Part shown: piece after piece, positions 1-11,064 of the stretch
Numbering within the stretch: the stretch's first letter is position 1
Layout of the letters: each line of letters starts with the position of its first letter
Origin: Lingula anatina
Taxonomy: Eukaryota > Brachiopoda > Lingulata > Lingulida > Lingulidae
DNA: 41,763 nt
NCBI RefSeq assembly: GCF_001039355.2
Contig: NW_019775668.1
Span: 216,992-258,754 of the forward strand
Direction of reading: 5' to 3'
Position numbers and translations under genes: made by a program
The notes under the pieces: generated by a model
Databases searched by the model: none
The model's input: the letters and a program-made list of their open reading frames with translations, nothing else
Told to the model about the DNA's origin: nothing

Positions 1-16
1 GTGATCATTTTGTCAG

Positions 17-106
17 CATCTTGATCATTTGCCTCAAGAATCAACTGCTGAAATATTAATGCAATGTTGCTATGAAGCTTTTGTGTGGCTTTTTAGCCAA
101 TGGTGA
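17..106 (+). other. Exon-like open block at the left edge, gene unknown
   Basis: An acceptor-like TTTTGTCAG ends at 16 and is followed by 29 open codons and a TGA at 104-106. The reading begins HLDHLPQESTAEIL and ends YEAFVWLFSQW, a composition that looks more like protein than like the AT-rich introns nearby. It could be the last exon of a gene to the left, or an internal exon that splices out before the stop; the only frame-compatible donor I see is a weak GTGTGG at 83. I do not recognise the protein. Low confidence. Confidence 0.25.
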
Positions 107-202
107 TTTATAATGGGAAACAAATATTGGAAGTAAGAAAAATCAATTTACATTGACCATTTGCCAATACGATTGTCTTCTACCTGAGTGTAGATGCCTG
201 AG

Positions 203-310
203 CCAATACTATAGAAAGACATGATTTGATGTTTACTCCTGAGTGGTACAACATCTTCTCACAGTTTGAAGTGTGCAGAACTCCCACACTGATACAGCTT
301 ACCAAGTACG
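203..310 (+). CDS. Candidate 5' exon of the gene 1 protein (partial)
   Basis: An open frame runs into a good donor, G|GTAAGA, at 311. The translation includes MFTPEWYNIFSQF and then EVCRTPTLIQLTKYG, which is clearly protein-like. Three acceptors would keep this frame: CCTGAG before 203, ACTCCTGAG before 244, and the best one, ATCTTCTCACAG before 265, which has a pyrimidine-rich lead-in. The exon ends in phase 1. Exon 2310 needs phase 0, so at least one short exon must lie between; the 11-nt candidate at 1503 restores the frame exactly. The true 5' boundary, and membership of the same gene as 2310-9530, are inferred. Confidence 0.5.
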
Positions 311-1502
311 GTAAGAAGCTTAGCTAAGAAGGTAACTTTAAGGTGAGATTTGTAGCTAAGTTTTAGGTTTAAATGAGAGAGTAGAACTTGCTCTTTTGTA
401 ATGATTATATTGATGTTTAAGTAAGCAGCTGTTAGCTTTTGGATTAGGCTTATGATACAGGAAAGAGGTCGAGGTAAATTAAGTTTACCAGATCATATAT
501 TTGCTAGAAATAAACATGCAGAGGGCTTAATTTTTTGATTGCCTGGGGGTTGTAAACACTGTCTTGGAGATTTTGTTTCAAAGAAAGTTTGTTACACTGT
601 GAAAGGAGTGAAAATGAAAGAGAGATGTGTTTACAAATGTTAACTTTTTCTGTTTTGTAAATAGATTGTTTCATCTAAACTTATTAAATTTGTGGCCGAT
701 ATATCATTATATGTTACTTATATTTATTATCATTTTTTGAGCCGATATATTGCTTTATGTTACCTATAAGTTTATTATTAAATTTGTAGCTGAGTGAAAC
801 TGGAGGTTTGGTATGATATCTGCGATGTCTGCATCTGCCTAGTTTAAAACCAACATTGAATGGTTAGTTTACAAAGTACATTTTCCCCTCACTGATTTCC
901 AAGAACACTGAAGATGTTTATCTCAAAACTTTTCAGTTATTGCAGTTTCATGCTGTCCTATTTCCAAAACAAGGTACATGTACCATTGTTTTATTTTTAT
1001 TCAAACAGAAAAATTGCTGTATGAAAATAGGGTTCCTCCATGTGTAGGCATTTAATTTGAAAGAATCCCATGTATTTTTAGTTACCAAAACCTGACTGTG
1101 TATAATACTTGTAAGCTGAGAATGGGTAACTTTAGTTCAAAGTATATTTTTGTGAATAAGAAAAAAAATGCTATGCACCTAAGTCACCTATTCAAAATTG
1201 GCTTGTTAAATGAAAAGTAGGTCTATTTTGTGTGACTTGCTGAAACAAATTTTGTAATTATAGCTTACCTGGATAGCCTTAAAAATAGTATTTTCAGGAT
1301 ATTAGCTGTACAAAAAGACGACTATTAAATGGTTTTGGTGACATGAAATGATTCCGAATAATTAATACTTGGATACAGTGATTTGGATTTCAAGCTAACA
1401 TCGGACTTGAAGGGAAAAGTCTACAAAATTCAATCCATAGCTGTTATGATGGAGTTTTTTAGTCCAACAATTCACCTTAAACTTTTGTGATTTTGGTTTC
1501 AG

Positions 1503-1513
1503 AGGTCCCTCAG
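1503..1513 (+). CDS. Candidate 11-nt microexon joining gene 1 exons
   Basis: TGATTTTGGTTTCAG is followed by AGGTCCCTCAG and then GTTGGT, the same donor hexamer used by the confident exons ending at 6536 and 16857. Eleven nucleotides take phase 1 (end of the exon at 310) to phase 0 (start of the exon at 2310), coding E-V-P-Q and running into KKPVPPPLPKP. The frame fit and the matching proline-rich flavour are what support it. So short a match could still be chance. Confidence 0.35.
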
Positions 1514-2309
1514 GTTGGTATAAATAAGTACAATGTTGAAAATGATAATGCATTTTTTATTTAACCTTCTTTATAATGCTTAAAGTTATGCTTTTTACTT
1601 CTCTTCCCCCTTTTTTTTCTGTAATTGAAAGAAGTAAGTGGTCCCCTCAAGCTGCATTGATGTATGCACTGGTAAAACATGGCAGACAGTGCTTTCAGGT
1701 TACTTTGTATTAAAAATGCATTGAAAACACTCCGGAGACTGTCGCTGTGATTGAGCATGTGTGTTAAGACAGGTTAAATAGACATCCTGTATTCCTAACA
1801 AAGAGTCGTTTTTCAAATGTATTAATAAAGCTGTTAGGTGTGTTTTTTTCCTTACATAAATGGCATGTTAAAGGAAAGAGCTGTAATAAAGGACAGAATT
1901 AAAATCGATGCTGTCATTTGCAGATACATTGATAGAGATGTGAGTTTTACTCTGGTAAAATATCAGTTTAGGAATAAAAAATTGGAAGAACTGTGGGATG
2001 TTCTCTTCCAATGACTGTGAAGTGGATTAGAAAAATATTGACTGAATATCTTGTTTCCTTTTTTCATCCACTAAGGTAATTGAAAAAATATTGATAGATA
2101 TATTTGATGGGATTTTGGATGGTTGCTGATAAAGTTACCATCATTTTTGATGACATCAAATAACTGAAAACGAGCAATTTAAGCAGCTGGGTTTTCTTCT
2201 GTTTTCTGTAAGAAATGACTACAGACATGTATGTTTGTCTCATTTTATCAACCAAATTCAAATATGATAAGAACTATAATGTTTAAGAGTTGTTTCTTCT
2301 CAATTTCAG

Positions 2310-5300
2310 AAGAAACCAGTCCCACCCCCACTTCCAAAGCCAGTGGAAAAACATAAGCCTGTAGAAAATCCAAAAAGAGTCTGCGTGAAGAAAGAGAAAC
2401 GGCCAGTGGAGAGGGAGAGACAGAAAAGAGAAATGGAGCCTCCAGAACCCGTGAAAGCAGCAGAGCCTGAACCCCCACCACCCCCACCACCACCTGAACC
2501 AGTGGAGGAGAGGTAAGATGCAGTGTAATTAGGGTCGCAGCCAAGGGGAGTTTGGGGGGTTCGAAAAAACTGTCCTTTTTGCTGGGAAAAGGTCTGCTCT
2601 GGGTAAAACTTGATCTAGGTACACAAGGTCTTTTGGTATAAGGTCCACTTTTTCAGACCGTAATTACTGGCAGCGCAAGCCAGTTACTATAAGTTACTAT
2701 AAGTAACTGGCTCGCGCTGCCAGTAATTACGCGGCGGGATATTCAGGGCACAGACCGTGATCATAAGATAGCGCGAATAGAAAATAGAATTTAGAAAATA
2801 GACATTGCATGTGAACGAAGCCTAAGACTCTACACCCTCCATAATTATTTGTTTCCTGAAGATTATAAGCATGTAACAAGATGTGAAACTATGCATCTTA
2901 TCTATAGGAATAGGGGTCAAATTAGCTTTGAATTTTTATATCAAAATATTTTGATCACATTATCAACACATTTCCTGTAGTATGTCCAATTTGTGTTTTG
3001 CCTGTTTTAATTTTTTAGAAAGTTTTATTAAAGTTTGTTTGCATGTTCATAGATCAATTTTTAAATTTTTTTAAAGTCTTATCCATTTTTTCTTTACTGT
3101 GATTTTAAGTCATGTGTACCCCAGATGAATTTACCTTCTAGCTGAAGGAAGTTCATAATTTTGTTTTATCGCCATGCTACATTATTTGGCTGTGAAATGA
3201 GTAGAGCAATCTCACCAGAAGTTTATTTTTATGATAATGTAACAGAATTGAGTCATGATTTTCCCACCCAAAGCAAAAACAGATACACATCTTTTCATTT
3301 TGATATATTTTTTAACAAATCAGTCTGCGCAGTGATAGAAAATGTTTTTAATCTTCTTGTCTGTAATCTGTAGTCCATATAGACATATAATATGTAAAAT
3401 AGATCACTACACTCATGTTGCTGACTGAAGATAGAAACTAACGTTAACCAGACATCCCACCAATGAAATGGCTTGTTTGCAGTTACTGTTGGTTACCACC
3501 AAATGAAACTTCAACAGCTCAATTGCCAGTACTCTGCAGTTACCACTATAATATTGACTGCTGAAAAATTGAGAATTTACTCAGCTTAATTATTTTATTT
3601 CACAAAATGTAGAAAGAAATAAAGCAACATATTCAAATAAAAAAAGCAAGTACCAGTATATGTAGCATTTAGGTGCGGAATGCCAGGAAATAAATATATA
3701 TTTTAATGGATTCTATACTTTTCACAGTATGTAAATAGTTTTACAGTAGTGGGCCATGGCTTGCAATGGCACAGGTTATTCAAACTTACTCACATCATTA
3801 GCAAAGACCTCAACAAAAAGCATGCACTTGTCGTCAAACAAGGCTGTTAAGCGATTGAGTTTATCTATTGTAAATTTCATGGGCCAGCAGAGCTGGCTAA
3901 GCTTCTGCAAATATTTTCATAAGTTATACAGCAGATATTAAATCCAGTAAACGTCCAATCCATGACAGTCAGAGTTATTAGCAACCAAGTCGTAAGTGGC
4001 GCACAGTTAAATGCATTGCCATACATAAGGTTTTAACATTTAGTGATAGTGCAAGGAAAAAGTAAGTAAGTTTTATTGTTTTTAACTTTTTCAATGTTTT
4101 ATTATTTTTTACATCGATTTATCTGTTAGGTGGCGGTTGCTTAGCTGGGAATTAAAGAATTTGAATTTCTGTGTATGGGGTGAGGTAGAAGTTAAACATT
4201 AAGGCAGACATTTTGGTAAAATGTACACCACCCATATCTTTTACAACCCTCTCAGTAAGATAGAATTCAGTGCAAAATGGATAGAGCAATTATTTAAATA
4301 TTAGTCTCAGTTTTCTAGTGATTATAGATATTTTTGTGTACCTTGGGTCATTATTTTCCACTTATGCTTGTGCTAAATGTTACCACGGGCTTGTTGCATG
4401 GAAACTGCTATGCTGGACTACCTAGTATATGTTGTGGACTTTTCTTCAGTGCTTAATTGGGATGATTGAAATGTAATGTATAAATATATATTTTTAAAAG
4501 GATTTTGGTATTGATTTCATGCTATGTATTTATATTTGTAAATAGAGGTAAAAAGAGCACTCATTGGATTCTATAGGTCAGATTTGAACATTGAATTTTT
4601 GCTGGCTAGATATACTAAATTTCACCGTAATAATCTCTTATTTGCAGTAAGCCTCAGGTAAAAGAGCGTCCTGTGGTAGGACCCCCAGACCTTCCAGAAC
4701 TTAAACCAGCCGAGAGACCTGCCACCCCTGTGAAGCAGCCGACACCCACTCCACCCAAACACCCAATACAGGGAGGAGTGGATGTGGTCAAGGTAGACCC
4801 TCTGGTAAGACCAAATAACCTTCTTTTTATTGCTTACTAACTCACATCTTTTAGCAGTAATATGGCTCTGAGTTTTTTCACCACCCTATCTAGATAACCA
4901 TTCATGTGTTCCAGTTAACAGTATTCTACAGTATTTGATTGCTGTAGGTTTTTTTTTTCATAATGAGACAAAAACAGTGTCTAACAAAATCAGGGTCTGT
5001 CGCTTCCCTCAGGGCTGTGACAATGTTAAGCACTTAAAACTGCAAATGGAGATTGATTCTCATGTATGGCAGATATATTTGGTACTATTGTTGTGAGCTG
5101 ACTGTATTTTTTGCTGCATTTCCGTGCAATTAATGATATTGATTATATCCAACTTAAAGAGGCAATTGAGAGAAGTATGGTTAGATATTGGCATTATACC
5201 AGAATCTGTATGAGTGTGTGGTAGAGGTAGAATATATATAGAAGAGAATGTTATATGCTGGTCAGGATGGAGACAGTGATGGGGCTGCTGTGGAGGCAGA

Positions 5301-8300
5301 CGACATGGAGGAAACTGAAATGGAGGCTCCAAAAGAACAGCGTGCAGTGACCCCTAAAGCCGCAGGAAAAGGAAAGACCAAGAAAAAAGGAGATAAATCA
5401 AAAATGACAAAATTGAAAAAGGTTAGATGTGGAAACGGAGTGGACTTATGGCTGAAGTGCATGATCTGTGATTTTGTTCTTTGCAGTAGAATTTATTTTT
5501 ACAATATGGATGAGTTTTAAACTGAAGTTATTTGATGACTATGAAAGAATATGGGATTTATTTCAGTTACTTGATTCGTGTTTTTCTCTGTTGATTTTTT
5601 TAATCTAATGCTGTATGTTATTAAAATTTATTTAGAACTGCACACTGAGATTCAGGGATCTAAAAATCTTTGGGACCCAAGCATATACTTGATATACTGG
5701 CATTAATTAACAGTAAACACAAACCTATGGTCTGTAGAGGAAAGGCACTGCCTAACTGAAAATCAGTGTGTTGCAGTAGGTAAGCAGTCTTTTTTCTTTT
5801 GGGGTTCCATTCTTCTATGTTTTAGTCTTAATTTTGATGACAAATTTTAGTTTAGGCATGTAAATGAAAGGTTGATCATTTATTTATGTTGTTAGAAAAT
5901 TCCATCTTACTTTAGATATGTTAACAACTGTAATCTTTCTTTGCAAGGTGGCTTCCTCACTTGAAAAGCACAGTGTAAATCAAATATAATGACTATGCTT
6001 TTCTGGTTTCAAAATCAAAATGGTACAATGACTTTGAAAATATTGCAGTTGAAATTATATGAAAATCTTATTTCCCTTTGAGATTCCCTATATGTAAAAG
6101 CCTGTCCTTGAATAAATCAATCACTCTTAAATCTAACATTCATTTTTGAGTGCAAAAATGTTCTTATTAGTTAATTTTAAGAAGGCAACCACCTTTGCAT
6201 GAAAATTTATTTTAATTTATGATTGAGGTGGAAATGACTTAATGAAGATTGTGAACAGGAGAAAAGAAAATAATGTTAATAATCTTCCAAATAGTTTACC
6301 TGTTAGGGCATTGTATACTTTAGAGAATGTGCATTCTGATGTAGATAAAATAATATTTACAGATTTAAGCTCAATATTTTAGATAACGTTATCTAATTAG
6401 AGTATATGTATTTAACAATAGATTTAATGTAGTGTATACTTTGATACCTTTCTCAAAAATAAAGAAACAGAAAAAGAAAGAAAAGAAAGATGAAAAAGAA
6501 GCAAAAGAAAAAGCTGAAGCAGAAGCTGAAGAGCAGGTTGGTTATTTTGAGTGTGAATGGTATAAAAACTGCAAATGAACATTGCATAGTATTTTTTCAT
6601 TTGACAAAATCATTCAAGTGAGATATGCACAGAAAATATTTTTGAATCTCATTGGTGTATGTAAATGAGGTGAACATGTAATTTAATAGATTTTGCAAAG
6701 GGTTTATGGACAGTTCATTATATGTTGACAAATTGTTGTATTTATTGGCTGCAGATAATTAGTTACTATTACTTGTTATACACTCTTGAGTTACAATGGT
6801 TCTACACCATTTTGCTTTTTATTGTCAAGGGTATTTTTATTATCATATTAGCTAAAGGCCAAATGTCACTATATTTGAAAATAGTGAAAGATAAATTATA
6901 AAATGAATGCTAATTGTTATGTTGTGATTATAAAAATATACAGCTGGAAGATGACAAGCTGACAAGAACTGGAAAATCAAGGGTACATTTTATTACATTT
7001 TTCAGTTTTATACAAAAGAAATTTTATAGAAATGGTTTGATTCAGAGTGCTTTTAACTTAGAATCTAAGGCATGAAAGAACCTGGAATTTTTCTTCCTCT
7101 TTGTTTCTCTCTTTTCTTTATTTTATGATTCTGATAAATTTGACATGAAATGATTGATTCTTAAAGTTAGCCTCTCTGGGTGTTACTGGATCTTTAGTCA
7201 TTTCATTTGTCATTTTATCTTATGAATTCGTAAAACTAAATTATAGGGTATAAAAGTTGTGGTTCAGTGGAGATTAGTCAGTAAATATACATTTCATATT
7301 GCAGTCACATATGGGATCAGCCAAAGATCACACCCAACATCCAATAAGGAAGCATTTGATTAAATTTCTTTTCAAATCCTTAAAGTACTCATTTGTCCCA
7401 GGCTTTCAACTGTGTACCTAGGATCAAAGTTATACTCTGTGTGGGTGCTGATTGGCGTGGCTTTAGTGTTTCTTTCTGCTGATATATTATGGAACAACTA
7501 TTCATGCTGGCCTGGTGTATTTAAAGAGACTTAAAAAGAAGATATCACACTAGGCTTTACAAAAATTAATCACTCTTGTAAAACTTAAAGCAAACTTATT
7601 TGGTAACTGTTAAACTTGGTTTTGTAGGAACTGTTGGATCTTGAGATGAAATTGAGGAGAAGAGAGTATGAAATGATGGAATCAAATGATCAGGGTTTTC
7701 AGGTGAGCATACCATATCCTACATTTTACTTATTTCAACATAGAAGATGGTAATGAAATGTGGGTGAATTTTAGGTTGATCACCTAGAGTTGCCCTCACT
7801 GAAGTCAACCACCATTCTATTTTATGCTCTGTTGAATACTTTGTAACCATAATCTGGAGCAACCTATAATCATATTACAGGAATAGTTACTATGTCATGA
7901 AGGTGCTACCATCAATATATGTCAAAAGATACAATATAAAAGAGCAAATGTGTAATATCAAGCAACATTTTACAGACCTTTTTTTAATGATTTAAGGGGA
8001 TTTAAAGGTGTAAACAATAGTTTCATTGTATAACTTAGTTATCAAAGTTAGGAATATAAGATATAGAAATATGTGCACATTTCCTGGTATTTCAGATTTG
8101 TCCAGGATGATTTCAGAATGTAGTTTATATATATGAAGGTAAATTGAAACACTTCCTTAAAAAGACTAAATTATTTTCATTTCTTTTGTAAAGCGACCAA
8201 AAGGACAAAACTGGATGAGCACAAGAATGGCACTGTCTAAGCAAGCCAGCAGATTTGAGCTACCGATGGACATGAAGTTACTGGAAAGTATGTATGACCT

Positions 8301-9530
8301 GAGCATTTCATCAGTAAAATTAAAAGGGAAAGTAACATTTAACCTACAATATTGGAAGATCACATGTATTTGCATAGGGCACATAGTGAAAGTATTTGAA
8401 AAAATAAATTGGTTTGTTGAAAAGTTAAGATATGAGATAAAAGTACCATAATATGAATACCTTTTTTTCAGCAATGAATCCACAAGACTACCTCAGAGAG
8501 TACTGCAAAGTTTCATCAAAGCGCACAGCAATCTATAAAAAGTTCTTTGACAAACATAGGGAGAAGACTTTCAATGTTACATTCCAGGTAACAAACTTTT
8601 ATAGAATGTGGATACAATGTGTTCAATAAGATTGGCAGAGATGTTGTGTATGAGAAATGAATAAATTTTGTGTCATATCATCATGTAAGCTAGGTTATGT
8701 ATATTAAGTTGAAAACTTATAATCAACACTCCTCAGTGGCATATGCCATTTTCATTTTGGCAGAAAAAATGAACATTTTTTAACAAGTGGATAAAGCAAC
8801 CAAAACTAATATGAAAATGAGAAAATAGGTTTATTCCTTACTTGGAGACTAAATATCATCAGTCAAACATGACGAAAATGTCACAAAGTTAAAACCAAAA
8901 CATTTTCTTTTGTTAAATTATTTCAGAAAATGTCTGACTTTCCTTTATTATTTATTACAGAAATTAGACACAGTTCTAAATGATGTTCTTGCTCATCCAA
9001 TCGGCAAGGAGACATTCCAGGATGTGTGCTCCCTGGTACAGCTGGATGAAAACACTAGCATTGACTACAAACTGTTTGCTGGGATAGCGGCACTGTGTGA
9101 ACGGTTACTCTATACACGGTTTATGTAAGTGATTACTACTGAATCATTTTACTTATTGATTTGAAATGATTGAGAATATTAAGACAACAACAGTTGTTAA
9201 AATCTTTGCCCCAGCCTAATATTAGAGACTTTAGTACCCCCCCCCCTTACATGCACACACACACACCATACTATTACAATACTGCCCTATACAATACTGG
9301 TGAACTAAAAGGACTTGTGAGAAAAATTGACATATTTTTGATCCTTAATTTCCATGCGGTAAATCTCATTTTTTAAGATATAAAATTTCAGCACTGAAGA
9401 CACTGCGGACATGGTTGAATATCAGAAAGAGAGGATAGAATGTGCAGATTTCACAGCTCTAGAGTGGAAATTCCAAGGCATTCAGGCCAATCCAGAAGTT
9501 AAAAAACTGTTGTGGAGTATAGCCACATAG
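2310..9530 (+). CDS. Proline/Lys/Glu-rich protein with EF-hand-like C-terminal domain, 5' partial
   Basis: Eleven exons join without a frame break: 2310-2512, 4648-4804, 5266-5421, 6471-6536, 6944-6982, 7628-7702, 8194-8287, 8472-8587, 8961-9124 and 9392-9530, with TAG at 9528-9530 (ten listed here; the eleventh is the candidate at 1503). They code about 400 residues. The first third is disordered: PPPLPKP repeats, a run of nine prolines before EPVEER, and TPTPPKHP. A KKKGDKSK basic stretch and a Lys/Glu/Ala-rich probable helix (exon 6471) follow, then LLDLEMKLRRREYEMM. The last four exons form a compact domain: MNPQDYLREYCKVSSKRTAIY, KLDTVLNDVLAHPIG, FAGIAALCERLLYTRF and ending KKLLWSIAT. 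It resembles the EF-hand region of the downstream gene, but no complete calcium loop (D-x-D-x-D-G) is present. I do not recognise an orthologue name. Translation starts upstream of 2310, because that exon begins mid-frame after CAATTTCAG. Confidence 0.85.
2659..2731. repeat. Foldback element (30-bp inverted repeat)
   Basis: The arm 2659-2688, starting CGTAATTACTGGCAGCGC, is the reverse complement of 2702-2731 apart from one transition, which would be a G:U pair in RNA. The loop is 13 nt. The arms are much richer in GC than the surrounding intron. An 8-bp direct repeat CAGACCGT is found at 2654-2661 and 2751-2758; it overlaps the left arm, so it is not a clean target-site duplication. Most likely a small non-autonomous foldback/MITE-type insertion. 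Confidence 0.75.
3794..3904 (-). other. Antisense exon-like block in gene 1 intron, possibly transposon-derived
   Basis: On the minus strand, ATATTTGCAG precedes 3904, 37 codons follow without a stop, and the block ends at GAT|GTGAGT, a near-consensus donor. The translation starts KLSQLCWPMKFTIDKLNRLT and continues ALFDDKCMLFVEVFAND. The phase is 0 at both ends. I found no partner exon. The pattern loosely resembles the middle of hAT/ZBED-type domesticated transposases (x-L-N-x-L..., then F-x-x-x-V-x-x-F), but this rests on memory and is weak. It may instead be chance. Confidence 0.25.
9237..9267. repeat. Poly-C tract followed by short CA repeat
   Basis: Ten C residues at 9237-9246, then TTACATG and a (CA)n run to about 9267. 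It lies in the last intron of gene 1. Confidence 0.85.
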
Positions 9531-10410
9531 AGATGGGAGTGGAAGCACATCACTTGACTTCACAGCCGAAGTGAATTATATTGAGGCTTTCTCTGCATGG
9601 GCGAGATGGTCTGCTCATTAAAATAGAGGTCACTCCTATCCACCTATGTGCTCTCCGCCTTGTCTGTAGCCCTCCTCTAAACAAGCTGCAACAGGGGCCA
9701 AGACAGATAGGGTATACTTGGTAAATCAAGTGAAAAAGCCAGTTTATCAAATGAAACCCACTTGTTCTTTCTCCAAACATGTGAGACTATGAGAACATAG
9801 TAACGGCATTCATTTTCAATGAAGCAGAGGGGTTGCTTGTGATTAATACACTCTTATCTCTTTCAAATTCATTGAACAATCAAAAATTCCAAAGAAATCC
9901 AGGAAATTTTCAGTGAGACACATGTGATAATGATATGGTAGCAACATAGCTATTCAAGTCAAACCAATGTGCAAAAGCATGCTTCAAACACAAGCATTGA
10001 CTCAGGAGATAGTTTGATATCTCAGTGCTACAAATCTAGAAACTTATCAAAATATTTTTCAGGCATTTAATTCTAGTGATAAAGACACAAGCAATGTTTC
10101 AGATATAATTGATAAAATATTTTGACGGCCCTGTCAGCAGATCTTTTTTTAGCTTTATGCATTTTAGTTGGAGATAAGATTGCTTAAGTCTAGTCTAATT
10201 TTATCTACTTGTCTGTGATCTTCTTTAGACAGACCTTTTTTAAGACAAATCATATTTTGAAATATTTCATCAGTGTGCAATAAAGGTTGATGGTAAAAGA
10301 GAGAAAATTGAATCAAAATCTTTTTGTGTGCTTGGCATGCATTTATCCATTGCACCTTGTGCCATTTTTCATAACATGGAAGTACTATTGTGTAGCATTA
10401 TTCATGTAAC

Positions 10411-10416
10411 AATAAA
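10411..10416 (+). terminator. Poly(A) signal AATAAA for gene 1
   Basis: AATAAA lies 881 nt after the stop codon at 9530. An earlier AATAAA at 10279-10284 could give a shorter 3' UTR. The 9531-10440 stretch shows no other gene and is read as 3' UTR. Confidence 0.5.
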
Positions 10417-10430
10417 CCATACTGTTTATA

Positions 10431-11064
10431 AAAAATTCTAGTTCCTCTTTTTATTTGGAATATTTTGTAGAAACACAAGATGCTATATAAGCTTTTTAGG
10501 ACTACATAAGAGCACATATGCTATATCACTTAAACTATACTTGTACTGATGTCATCTTTAACTGAGACTGTGACCAAAACAGCACTGACAAAAAAGCACT
10601 GCATATTTTAAAAGATATTTTACATGTAAAACAATCGTTGTTAAATGCTCCAAAATCATCGGTTTTGTAATGAAATATTAACATTTTAGAATCATGTTAC
10701 AACGTGTGCAATACTAATGGGAATCTTTTTTGCCCAATTATTATTACATAAATTTACATTTGTGATAGTTCCTAAAAATACAGTGTGCATTTTCTTTTCA
10801 AAATTAATATGAGATGTAAAATCCCTAGGTATAAAATATTCCACAGTCAATCGTTTAAGTGTATTGTGTAGTCACTATATGACCATGCTCCTAAACATCA
10901 CTTGGAAACCCTCACATTTCATCCCTCCAAGTACATGACTACTAAAAGAAAATTATCTCTAGTTATAATTTTCAGCAGATTCATTCCCAATTTCTGGGGT
11001 AAACAGGTTTCCACACTAAGATAGTCCCTTACAGTATGCTGGGAGTTTCCACAAAAGCAACAAA
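10431..11064. other. Convergent 3' ends of gene 1 and YJU2
   Basis: No open reading frame of note. TTTATT at 10450-10455 is a minus-strand AATAAA and would place the YJU2 mRNA end at about 10420-10440, essentially on top of the expected gene 1 end (AATAAA at 10411). The stretch would then be YJU2 3' UTR. Confidence 0.5.

Larger units (their letters stand above)
2513..4647 (+). other. Large gene 1 intron with foldback element and antisense exon-like block
   Basis: This 2.1-kb intron runs between exons ending at 2512 (AG|GTAAGA) and starting at 4648 (TTTGCAG|). It holds the hairpin at 2659-2731 and a minus-strand exon-like open block at 3794-3904. I see no further plus-strand exon in it. Confidence 0.6.

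Noticed and set aside
1561-2300. Short minus-strand open frames in the upstream intron
   Set aside because: No splice-site support and no recognisable protein. The sequence reads as ordinary AT-rich intron.
2248-2544. Minus-strand open frame opposite exon 2310-2512
   Set aside because: It is the shadow of the proline/glutamate-rich coding exon; the plus strand has matching splice sites and frame continuity.
3161-3373. Plus-strand open frame of 70 codons in the large gene 1 intron
   Set aside because: No acceptor/donor pair, low-complexity AT-rich translation, and it interrupts an otherwise well-defined intron.
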